The notes under the pieces: model-generated
Databases searched by the model: none
What the model was told of the DNA's origin: nothing
What the model saw: only the letters and a program-made list of their open reading frames with translations
Assembly: GCA_964057225.1 (NCBI GenBank)
Contig: CAXKVF010000078.1
Coordinates: 248,001-312,000, forward strand
Source: Auanema rhodensis
Taxonomy: Eukaryota; Nematoda; Chromadorea; Rhabditida; Rhabditidae
Direction: 5' to 3'
Length of the DNA: 64,000 nt
In this document: piece by piece, positions 41,008 to 53,327 of the stretch
Position numbering within the stretch: position 1 is the first letter of the stretch
Layout: the number at the start of each line of letters is the position of its first letter
Position numbers and translations under genes: made by a program

Positions 41008-42767
41008 CAAGTGCACATCACGTGTACATTTAATTAGCATAAATTAAAGTTCACGTAAATTTCAAAGTCATGGCTACCATGCACCAATATCAATAAAAAT
41101 TTGTTTTTAGACTAATATGGACATGGGGAATCTAATTTTGAAAACCGCATCTCTTTATCTTTCACGTGAAGCGAGTTACATACCAAGTGCACATCACGTG
41201 TACATTTAATTAGCATAAATTAAAGTTCACGTAAATTTCAAAGTCATGGTTACCATGAACCAATATCAATAAAAATTTGTTTTTAGACTAATATGGACAT
41301 GGGGAATCTAATTTTGAAAACCGCATCTCTTTATCTTTCACGTGAAGCGAGTTACATACCAAGTGCACATCACGTGTACATTTAATTAGCATAAATTAAA
41401 GTTCACGTAAATTTCAAAGTCATGGTTACCATGAACCAATATCAATAAAAATTTGTTTTTAGACTAATATGGACATGGGGAATCTAATTTTGAAAACCGC
41501 ATCTCTTTATCTTTCACGTGAAGCGAGTTACATACCAAGTGCACATCACGTGTACATTTAATTAGCATAAATTAAAGTTCACGTAAATTTCAAAGTCATG
41601 GTTACCATGAACCAATATCAATAAAAATTTGTTTTTAGACTAATATGGACATGGGGAATCTAATTTTGAAAATTGCATCTCTTTATATTTCACGTGAAGC
41701 GAGTTACATACCAAGTGCACATCACGTGTACATTTAATTAGCATAAATTAAAGTTCACGTAAATTTCAAAGTCATGATTACCATGCACCAATATCAATAA
41801 AAATTTGTTTTTAGACTAATATGGACATGGGGAATCTAATTTTGAAAACCGCATCTCTTTATCTTTCACGTGAAGCGAGTTACATACCAAGTGCACATCA
41901 CGTGTACATTTAATTAGCATAAATTAAAGTTCACGTAAATTTCAAAGTCATGGCTACCATGCACCAATATCAATAAAAATTTGTTTTTAGACTAATATGG
42001 ACATGGGGAATCTAATTTTGAAAACCGCATCTCTTTATCTTTCACGTGAAGCGAGTTACATACCAAGTGCACATCACGTGTACATTTAATTAGCATAAAT
42101 TAAAGTTCACGTAAATTTCAAAGTCATGGTTACCATGAACCAATATCAATAAAAATTTGTTTTTAGACTAATATGGACATGGGGAATCTAATTTTGAAAA
42201 CCGCATCTCTTTATCTTTCACGTGAAGCGAGTTACATACCAAGTGCACATCACGTGTACATTTAATTAGCATAAATTAAAGTTCACGTAAATTTCAAAGT
42301 CATGGTTACCATGAACCAATATCAATAAAAATTTGTTTTTAGACTAATATGGACATGGGGAATCTAATTTTGAAAACCGCATCTCTTTATCTTTCACGTG
42401 AAGCGAGTTACATACCAAGTGCACATCACGTGTACATTTAATTAGCATAAATTAAAGTTCACGTAAATTTCAAAGTCATGGTTACCATGAACCAATATCA
42501 ATAAAAATTTGTTTTTAGACTAATATGGACATGGGGAATCTAATTTTGAAAATTGCATCTCTTTATATTTCACGTGAAGCGAGTTACATACCAAGTGCAC
42601 ATCACGTGTACATTTAATTAGCATAAATTAAAGTTCACGTAAATTTCAAAGTCATGATTACCATGCACCAATATCAATAAAAATTTGTTTTTAGACTAAT
42701 ATGGACATGGGGAATCTAATTTTGAAAACCGAATCTCTTTATCTTTCACGTGAAGCGAGTTACATAC
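41008..42767 (+). repeat. Five-monomer duplication (880 bp), two copies
   Basis: Blocks are 41008-41887 and 41888-42767. Each runs C with 67 t>c; A; A; A with AAAATTGCATC and TTATATTTC; C with 66 g>a (CATGATTACC). The fourth member has three substitutions, including loss of the 139-140 CpG, and the fifth breaks the BstEII site. The second copy adds a private CCGAATCTC in its last monomer. The shared set of variants makes the period certain. Confidence 0.93.
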
Positions 42768-45407
42768 CAAGTGCACATCACGTGTACATTTAATTAGCAT
42801 AAATTAAAGTTCACGTAAAATTCAAAGTCATGGTTACCATGCACCAATATCAATAAAAATTTGTTTTTAGACTAATATGGACATGGGGAATCTAATTTTG
42901 AAAACCGCATCTCTTTATCTTTCACGTGAAGCGAGTTACATACCAAATGCACATCACGTGTACATTTAATTAGCATAAATTAAAGTTCACGTAAATTTCA
43001 AAGTCATGGTTACCATGCACCAATATCAATAAAAATTTGTTTTTAGACTAATATGGACATGGGGAATCTAATTTTGAAAACCGCATCTCTTTATCTTTCA
43101 CGTGAAGCGAGTTACATACCAAGTGCACATCACGTGTACATTTAATTAGCATAAATTAAAGTTCACGTAAATTTCAAAGTCATGGTTACCATGAACCAAT
43201 ATCAATAAAAATTTGTTTTCAGACTAATATGGACATGGGGAATCTAATCTTGAAAACCGCATCTCTTTATCTTTCACGTGAAGCGAGTTACATACCAAGT
43301 GCACATCACGTGTACATTTAATTAGCATAAATTAAAGTTCACGTAAATTTCAAAGTCATGGTTACCATGAACCAATATCAATAAAAATTTGTTTTTAGAC
43401 TAATATTGACATGGGGAATCTAATTTTGAAAACCGCATCTCTTTATCTTTCACGTGAAGCGAGTTACATACCAAGTGCACATCACGTGTACATTTAATTA
43501 GCATAAATTAAAGTTCACGTAAATTTCAAAGTCATGGTTACCATGAACCAATATCAATAAAAATTTGTTTTTAGACTAATATGGACATGGGGAATCTAAT
43601 TTTGAAAACCGCATCTCTTTATCTTTCACGTGAAGCGAGTTACATACCAAGTGCACATCACGTGTACATTTAATTAGCATAAATTAAAGTTCACGTAAAT
43701 TTCAAAGTCATGGTTACCATGAACCAATATCAATAAAAATTTGTTTTTAGACTAATATGGACATGGGGAATCTAATTTTGAAAACCGCATCTCTTTATCT
43801 TTCACGTGAAGCGAGTTACATACCAAGTGCACATCACGTGTACATTTAATTAGCATAAATTAAAGTTCACGTAAATTTCAAAGTCATGGTTACCATGAAC
43901 CAATATCAATAAAAATTTGTTTTTAGACTAATATGGACATGGGGAATCTAATTTTGAAAACCGCATCTCTTTATCTTTCACGTGAAGCGAGTTACATACC
44001 AAGTGCACATCACGTGTACATTTAATTAGCATAAATTAAAGTTCACGTAAATTTCAAAGTCATGGTTACCATGCACCAATATCAATAAAAATTTGTATTT
44101 AGACTAATATGGACATGGGGAATCTAATTTTGGAAACCGCATCTCTTCATCTCTCACGTGAAGCGAGTTACATACCAAGTGCACATCACGTGTACATTTA
44201 ATTAGCATAAATTAAAGTTCACGTAAATTTCAAAGTCATGGCTACCATGCACCAATATCAATAAAAATTTGTTTTTAGACTAATATGGACATGGGGAATC
44301 TAATTTTGAAAACCGCATCTCTTTATATTTCACGTGAAGCGAGTTACATACCAAGTGCACATCACGTGTACATTTAATTAGCATAAATTAAAGTTCACGT
44401 AAATTTCAAAGTCATGGTTACCATGCACCAATATCAATAAAAATTTGTTTTTAGACTAATATGGACATGGGGAATCTAATTTTGAAAACCGCATCTCTTT
44501 ATCTTTCACGTGAAGCGAGTTACATACCAAGTGCACATCACGTGTACATTTAATTAGCATAAATTAAAGTTCACGTAAAATTCAAAGTCATGGTTACCAT
44601 GAACCAATATCAATAAAAATTTGTTTTTAGACTAATATGGACATGGGGAATATAATTTTGAAAACCGCATCTCTTTATCTTTCACGTGAAGCGAGTTACA
44701 TACCAAGTGCACATCACGTGTACATTTAATTAGCATAAATTAAAGTTCACGTAAATTTCAAAGTCATGGTTACCATGCACCAATATCAATAAAAATTTGT
44801 TTTTAGACTAATATGGACATGGGGAATCTAATTTTGAAAACCGCATCTCTTTATCTTTCACGTGAAGCGAGTTACATACCAAGTGCACATCACGTGTACA
44901 TTTAATTAGCATAAATTAAAGTTCACGTAAATTTCAAAGTCATGGTTACCATGAACCAATATCAATAAAAATTTGTTTTTAGACTAATATGGACATGGGG
45001 AATATAATTTTGAAAACCGCATCTCTTTATCTTTCACGTGAAGCGAGTTACATACCAAGTGCACATCACGTGTACATTTAATTAGCATAAATTAAAGTTC
45101 ACGTAAATTTCAAAGTCATGGTTACCATGCACCAATATCAATAAAAATTTGTTTTTAGACTAATATGGACATGGGGAATCTAATTTTGAAAACCGCATCT
45201 CTTTATCTTTCACGTGAAGCGAGTTACATACCAAGTGCACATCACGTGTACATTTAATTAGCATAAATTAAAGTTCACGTAAATTTCAAAGTCATGGTTA
45301 CCATGCACCAATATCAATAAAAATTTGTTTTTAGACTAATATGGACATGGGGAATCTAATTTTGAAAACCGCATCTCTTTATCTTTCACGTGAAGCGAGT
45401 TACATAC
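42768..45407 (+). repeat. Mixed segment with a marker pair repeated 3.3 kb away
   Basis: Fifteen monomers. The pair type A with TTTTCAGAC and AATCTTGAAA (43120) followed by type A with 112 g>t (43296) recurs at 46464-46815, exactly nineteen monomers (3344 bp) downstream. Copies at 44528 and 44880 share 125 c>a (GAATATAAT) at a two-monomer spacing. The copy 44000-44175 is notably diverged, with 98 t>a, TTGGAAACC, CTTCATC and CTCTCACG. The copy at 44176 combines 67 t>c with TTATATTTC, variants that sit on separate monomers in the five-monomer unit, which suggests it is a recombinant. Confidence 0.8.
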
Positions 45408-48047
45408 CAAGTGCACATCACGTGTACATTTAATTAGCATAAATTAAAGTTCACGTAAAATTCAAAGTCATGGTTACCATGCACCAATATCAATAAAAAT
45501 TTGTTTTTAGACTAATATGGACATGGGGAATCTAATTTTGAAAACCGCATCTCTTTATCTTTCACGTGAAGCGAGTTACATACCAAGTGCACATCACGTG
45601 TACATTTAATTTGCATAAAATAAAGTTCACGTAAATTTCAAAGTCATGGTTACCATGCACCAATATCAATAAAAATTTGTTTTTAGACTAATATAGACAT
45701 GGGGAATCTAATTTTGAAAACCGCATCTCTTTATCTTTCACGTGAAGCGAGTTACATACCAAGTGCACATCACGTGTACATTTAATTAGCATAAATTAAA
45801 GTTCACGTAAATTTCAAAGTCATGGTTACCATGCACCAATATCAATAAAAATTTGTTTTTAGACTAATATGGACATGGGGAATCTAATTTTGAAAACCGC
45901 ATCTCTTTATCTTTCACGTGAAGCGAGTTACATACCAAGTGCACATCACGTGTACATTTAATTAGCATAAATTAAAGTTCACGTAAATTTCAAAGTCATG
46001 GTTACCATGCACCAATATCAATAAAAATTTGTTTTTAGACTAATATGGACATGGGGAATCTAATTTTGAAAACCGCATCTCTTTATCTTTCACGTGAAGC
46101 GAGTTACATACCAAGTGCACATCACGTGTACATTTAATTAGCATAAATTAAAGTTCACGTAAAATTCAAAGTCATGGTTACCATGCACCAATATCAATAA
46201 AAATTTGTTTTTAGACTAATATGGACATGGGGAATCTAATTTTGAAAACCGCATCTCTTTATCTTTCACGTGAAGCGAGTTACATACCAAGTGCACATCA
46301 CGTGTACATTTAATTTGCATAAATTAAAGTTCACGTAAATTTCAAAGTCATGGTTACCATGCACCAATATCAATAAAAATTTGTTTTTAGACTAATATGG
46401 ACATGGGGAATCTAATTTTGAAAACCGCATCTCTTTATCTTTCACGTGAAGCGAGTTACATACCAAGTGCACATCACGTGTACATTTAATTAGCATAAAT
46501 TAAAGTTCACGTAAATTTCAAAGTCATGGTTACCATGAACCAATATCAATAAAAATTTGTTTTCAGACTAATATGGACATGGGGAATCTAATCTTGAAAA
46601 CCGCATCTCTTTATCTTTCACGTGAAGCGAGTTACATACCAAGTGCACATCACGTGTACATTTAATTAGCATAAATTAAAGTTCACGTAAATTTCAAAGT
46701 CATGGTTACCATGAACCAATATCAATAAAAATTTGTTTTTAGACTAATATTGACATGGGGAATCTAATTTTGAAAACCGCATCTCTTTATCTTTCACGTG
46801 AAGCGAGTTACATACCAAGTGCACATCACGTGTACATTTAATTAGCATAAATTAAAGTTCACGTAAATTTCAAAGTCATGGTTACCATGCACCAATATCA
46901 ATAAAAATTTGTTTTTAGACTAATATGGACATGGGGAATCTAATTTTGAAAACCGCATCTCTTTATCTTTCACGTGAAGCGAGTTACATACCAAGTGCAC
47001 ATCACGTGTACATTTAATTAGCATAAATTAAAGTTCACGTAAAATTCAAAGTCATGGTTACCATGCACCAATATCAATAAAAATTTGTTTTTAGACTAAT
47101 ATGGACATGGGGAATCTAATTTTGAAAACCGCATCTCTTTATCTTTCACGTGAAGCGAGTTACATACCAAGTGCACATCACGTGTACATTTAATTAGCAT
47201 AAATTAAAGTTCACGTAAAATTCAAAGTCATGGTTACCATGCACCAATATCAATAAAAATTTGTTTTTAGACTAATATGGACATGGGGAATCTAATTTTG
47301 AAAACCGCATCTCTTTATCTTTCACGTGAAGCGAGTTACATACCAAGTGCACATCACGTGTACATTTAATTTGCATAAAATAAAGTTCACGTAAATTTCA
47401 AAGTCATGGTTACCATGCACCAATATCAATAAAAATTTGTTTTTAGACTAATATAGACATGGGGAATCTAATTTTGAAAACCGCATCTCTTTATCTTTCA
47501 CGTGAAGCGAGTTACATACCAAGTGCACATCACGTGTACATTTAATTAGCATAAATTAAAGTTCACGTAAATTTCAAAGTCATGGTTACCATGCACCAAT
47601 ATCAATAAAAATTCGTTTTTAGACTAATATGGACATGGGGAATCTAATTTTGAAAACCGCATCTCTTTATCTTTCACGTGAAGCGAGTTACATACCAAGT
47701 GCACATCACGTGTACATTTAATTAGCATAAATTAAAGTTCACGTAAATTTCAAAGTCATGGTTACCATGCACCAATATCAACAAAAATTTGTTTTTAGAC
47801 TAATATGGACATGGGGAATCTAATTTTGAAAACCGCATCTCTTTATCTTTCACGTGAAGCGAGTTACATACCAAGTGCACATCACGTGTACATTTAATTA
47901 GCATAAATTAAAGTTCACGTAAAATTCAAAGTCATGGTTACCATGCACCAATATCAATAAAAATTTGTTTTTAGACTAATATGGACATGGGGAATCTAAT
48001 TTTGAAAACCGCATCTCTTTATCTTTCACGTGAAGCGAGTTACATAC
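45408..48047 (+). repeat. Ten-monomer duplication, second copy half length
   Basis: Block one is 45408-47167 (ten monomers, 1760 bp) and the first half is repeated at 47168-48047. Matching order: C with 53 t>a; C with 29 a>t, 37 t>a and 112 g>a; C; C; C with 53 t>a. The triple variant copy (45584 and 47344) is decisive. Inside block one, the copy at 46288 carries 29 a>t but lacks the other two, so it is either an ancestor of the triple variant or a recombinant. The later copy has private AAATTCG (47520) and ATCAACAAA (47696). Confidence 0.9.
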
Positions 48048-48575
48048 CAAGTGCACATCACGTGTACATTTAATTAGCATAAATTAAAGTTCACGTAAAT
48101 TTCAAAGTCATGGTTACCATGCACCAATATCAATAAAAATTTGTTTTTAGACTAATATGGACATGGGGAATCTAATTTTGAAAACCGCATCTCTTTATCT
48201 TTCACGTGAAGCGAGTTACATACCAAGTGCACATCACGTGTACATTTAATTAGCATAAATTAAAGTTCACGTAAATTTCAAAGTCATGGTTACCATGCAC
48301 CAATATCAATAAAAATTTGTTTTTAGACTAATATGGACATGGGGAATCTAATTTTGAAAACCGCATCTCTTTATCTTTCACGTGAAGCGAGTTACATACC
48401 AAGTGCACATCACGTGTACATTTAATTAGCATAAATTAAAGTTCACGTAAATTTCAAAGTCATGGTTACCATGCACCAATATCAATAAAAATTTGTTTTT
48501 AGACTAATATGGACATGGGGAATCTAATTTTGAAAACCGCATCTCTTTATCTTTCACGTGAAGCGAGTTACATAC
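48048..48575 (+). repeat. Three plain type C monomers
   Basis: Three consecutive consensus type C copies with no private variants that I can see. They separate the 45-48 kb ten-monomer unit from the nested block to the right. Nothing else is present. Confidence 0.85.
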
Positions 48576-51500
48576 CAAGTGCACATCACGTGTACATTTA
48601 ATTAGCATAAATTAAAGTTCACGTAAATTTCAAAGTCATGGTTACCATGCACCAATATCAATAAAAATTTGTTTTTAGACTAATATGGACATGGGGAATC
48701 TAATTTTGAAAACCGCATCTCTTTATTTTTCACGTGAAGCGAGTTACATACCAAGTGCACATCACGTGTACATTTAATTAGCATAAACTAAAGTTCACGT
48801 AAATTTCAAAGTCATGGTTACCATGAACCAATATCAATAAAAATTTGTTTTTAGACTAATATGGACATGGGGAATCTAATTTTGAAAACCGCATCTCTTT
48901 ATCTTTCACGTGAAGCGAGTTACATACCAAGTGCACATCACGTGTACATTTAATTAGCATAAATTAAAGTTCACGTAAATTTCAAAGTCATGGTTACCAT
49001 GAAGCAATATCAATAAAAATTTGTTTTTAGACTAATATGGACATGGGGAATCTAATTTTGAAAACCGCATCTCTTTATCTTTCACGTGAAGCGAGTTACA
49101 TACCAAGTGCACATCACGTGTACATTTAATTAGCATAAATTAAAGTTCACGTAAATTTCAAAGTCATGGTTACCATACACCAATATCAATAAAAATTTGT
49201 TTTTAGATTAATATGGACATGGGGAATCTAATTTTGAAAACCGCATCTCTTTATCTTTCACGTGAAGCGAGTTACATACCAAGTGCACATCACGTGTACA
49301 TTTAATTAGCATAAATTAAAGTTCACGTAAATTTCAAAGTCATGGTTACCATGCACCAATATCAATAAAAATTTGTTTTTAGACTAATATGGACATGGGG
49401 AATCTAATTTTGAAAACCGCATCTCTTTATCTTTCACGTGAAGCGAGTTACATACCAAGTGCACATCACGTGTACATTTAATTAGCATAAATTAAAGTTC
49501 ACGTAAATTTCAAAGTCATGGTTACCATGAACCAATATCAATAAAAATTTGTTTTTAGACTAATATGGACATGGGAAATCTAATTTTGAAAACCGCATCT
49601 CTTTATCTTTCACGTGAAGCGAGTTACATACCAAGTGCACATCACGTGTACATTCAATTAGCATAAATTAAAGTTCACGTAAAATTCAAAGTCATGGTTA
49701 CCATGCACCAATATCAATAAAAATTTGTTTTTAGACTAATATGGACAAGGGGAATCTAATTTTGAAAACCGCATCTCTTTATCTTTCATGTGAAGCGAGT
49801 TACATACCAAGTGCACATCACGTGTACATTTAATTAGCATAAATTAAAGTTCACGTAAATTTCAAAGTCATGGTTACCATGCACCAATATCAATAAAAAT
49901 TTGTTTTCAGACTAATATGGACATGGGGAATCTAATTTTGAAAACCGCATCTCTTTATCTTTCACGTGAAGCGAGTTACATACCAAGTGCACATCACGTG
50001 TACATTTAATTAGCATAAATTAAAGTTCACGTAAATTTCAAAGTCATGGTTACCATGCACCAATATCAATAAAAATTTGTTTTTAGACTAATATGGACAT
50101 GGGGAATCTAATTTTGAAAACCGCATCTCTTTATCTTTCACGTGAAGCGAGTTACATACCAAGTGCACATCACGTGTACATTTAATTAGCATAAATTAAA
50201 GTTCACGTAAATTTCAAAGTCATGGTTACCATGCACCAATATCAATAAAAATTTGTTTTTAGACTAATATGAACATGGGGAATCTAATTTTGAAAACCGC
50301 ATCTCTTTATCTTTCACGTGAAGCGAGTTACATACCAAGTGCACATCACGTGTACATTTAATTAGCATAAATTAAAGTTCACGTAAATTTCAAAGTCATG
50401 GTTACCATGAACCAATATCAATAAAAATTTGTTTTTAGACTAATATGGACATGGGAAATCTAATTTTGAAAACCGCATCTCTTTATCTTTCACGTGAAGC
50501 GAGTTACATACCAAGTGCACATCACGTGTACATTTAATTAGCATAAATTAAAGTTCACGTAAAATTCAAAGTCATGGTTACCATGCACCAATATCAATAA
50601 AAATTTGTTTTTAGACTAATATGGACAAGGGGAATCTAATTTTGAAAACCGCATCTCTTTATCTTTCATGTGAAGCGAGTTACATACCAAGTGCACATCA
50701 CGTGTACATTTAATTAGCATAAATTAAAGTTCACGTAAATTTCAAAGTCATGGTTACCATGCACCAATATCAATAAAAATTTGTTTTCAGACTAATATGG
50801 ACATGGGGAATCTAATTTTGAAAACCGCATCTCTTTATCTTTCACGTGAAGCGAGTTACATACCAAGTGCACATCACGTGTACATTTAATTAGCATAAAT
50901 TAAAGTTCACGTAAATTTCAAAGTCATGGTTACCATGCACCAATATCAATAAAAATTTGTTTTTAGACTAATATGGACATGGGGAATCTAATTTTGAAAA
51001 CCGCATCTCTTTATTTTTCACGTGAAGCGAGTTACATACCAAGTGCACATCACGTGTACATTTAATTAGCATAAACTAAAGTTCACGTAAATTTCAAAGT
51101 CATGGTTACCATGAACCAATATTAATAAAAATTTGTTTTTAGACTAATATGGACATGGGGAATCTAATTTTGAAAACCGCATCTCTTTATCTTTCACGTG
51201 AAGCGAGTTACATACCAAGTGCACATCACGTGTACATTTAATTAGCATAAATTAAAGTTCACGTAAATTTCAAAGTCATGGTTACCATGAAGCAATATCA
51301 ATAAAAATTGGTTTTTAGACTAATATGGACATGGGGAATCTAATTTTGAAAACCGCATCTCTTTATCTTTCACGTGAAGCGAGTTACATACCAAGTGCAC
51401 ATCACGTGTACATTTAATTAGCATAAATTAAAGTTCACGTAAAATTCAAAGTCATGGTTACCATGCACCAATATCAATAAAAATTTGTTTTTAGACTAAT

Positions 51501-52975
51501 ATGGACATGGGGAATCTAATTTTGAAAACCGCATCTCTTTATTTTTCACGTGAAGCGAGTTACATACCAAGTGCACATCACGTGTACATTTAATTAGCAT
51601 AAACTAAAGTTCACGTAAATTTCAAAGTCATGGTTACCATGAACCAATATCAATAAAAATTTGTTTTTAGACTAATATGGACATGGGGAATCTAATTTTG
51701 AAAACCGCATCTCTTTATCTTTCACGTGAAGCGAGTTACATACCAAGTGCACATCACGTGTACATTTAATTAGCATAAATTAAAGTTCACGTAAATTTCA
51801 AAGTCATGGTTACCATGAAGCAATATCAATAAAAATTTGTTTTTAGACTAATATGGACATGGGGAATCTAATTTTGAAAACCGCATCTCTTTATCTTTCA
51901 CGTGAAGCGAGTTACATACCAAGTGCACATCACGTGTACATTTAATTAGCATAAATTAAAGTTCACGTAAATTTCAAAGTCATGGTTACCATACACCAAT
52001 ATCAATAAAAATTTGTTTTTAGATTAATATGGACATGGGGAATCTAATTTTGAAAACCGCATCTCTTTATCTTTCACGTGAAGCGAGTTACATACCAAGT
52101 GCACATCACGTGTACATTTAATTAGCATAAATTAAAGTTCACGTAAATTTCAAAGTCATGGTTACCATGCACCAATATCAATAAAAATTTGTTTTTAGAC
52201 TAATATGGACATGGGGAATCTAATTTTGAAAACCGCATCTCTTTATCTTTCACGTGAAGCGAGTTACATACCAAGTGCACATCACGTGTACATTTAATTA
52301 GCATAAATTAAAGTTCACGTAAATTTCAAAGTCATGGTTACCATGAACCAATATCAATAAAAATTTGTTTTTAGACTAATATGGACATGGGAAATCTAAT
52401 TTTGAAAACCGCATCTCTTTATCTTTCACGTGAAGCGAGTTACATACCAAGTGCACATCACGTGTACATTCAATTAGCATAAATTAAAGTTCACGTAAAA
52501 TTCAAAGTCATGGTTACCATGCACCAATATCAATAAAAATTTGTTTTTAGACTAATATGGACAAGGGGAATCTAATTTTGAAAACCGCATCTCTTTATCT
52601 TTCATGTGAAGCGAGTTACATACCAAGTGCACATCACGTGTACATTTAATTAGCATAAATTAAAGTTCACGTAAATTTCAAAGTCATGGTTACCATGCAC
52701 CAATATCAATAAAAATTTGTTTTCAGACTAATATGGACATGGGGAATCTAATTTTGAAAACCGCATCTCTTTATCTTTCACGTGAAGTGAGTTACATACC
52801 AAGTGCACATCACGTGTACATTTAATTAGCATAAATTAAAGTTCACGTAAATTTCAAAGTCATGGTTACCATGCACCAATATCAATAAAAATTTGTTTTT
52901 AGACTAATATGGACATGGGGAATCTAATTTTGAAAACCGCATCTCTTTATCTTTCACGTGAAGCGAGTTACATAC
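48576..52975 (+). repeat. Nested higher-order block: 16-mer, 5-mer and 3-mer duplications
   Basis: The nine-monomer series at 48576-50159 recurs at 51392-52975, sixteen monomers (2816 bp) apart. The shared order is: C with TTTATTTTTC; A with 37 t>c; G; type C-like copy with 74 g>a and 105 c>t; C; A with 121 g>a; C with 24 t>c, 53 t>a, 117 t>a and 158 c>t; C with 101 t>c; C. Inside the first period, A(121a) to C(101c) is repeated five monomers later (49456 and 50336), and the TTTATTTTTC/37c/G trio at 50864 is repeated three monomers later at 51392. The copy at 50512 lacks 24c while 49632 and 52448 have it, so the members exchanged sequence unevenly. Confidence 0.92.
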
Positions 52976-53327
52976 CAAGTGCACATCACGTGTACATTTA
53001 ATTAGCATAAACTAAAGTTCACGTAAATTTCAAAGTCATGGTTACCATGAACCAATATCAATAAAAATTTGTTTTTAGACTAATATGGACATGGGGAATC
53101 TGATTTTGAAAACCGCATCTCTTTATCTTTCACGTGAAGCGAGTTACATACCAAGTGCACATCACGTGTACATTTAATTAGCATAAATTAAAGTTCACGT
53201 AAAATTCAAAGTCATGGTTACCATGCACCAATATCAATAAAAATTTGTTTTTAAACTAATATGGACATGGGGAATCTAATTTTGAAAACCGCATCTCTTT
53301 ATCTTTTACGTGAAGCGAGTTACATAC
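52976..53327 (+). repeat. Two linking monomers
   Basis: The first is type A with 37 t>c, repeating the marker of the preceding nested block, plus a private AATCTGATT. The second is type C with 53 t>a, 103 g>a and 156 c>t; its 53a plus 156t combination is shared with the second member of the five-monomer unit that follows. It therefore looks like an extra or ancestral copy of that member. Confidence 0.8.
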
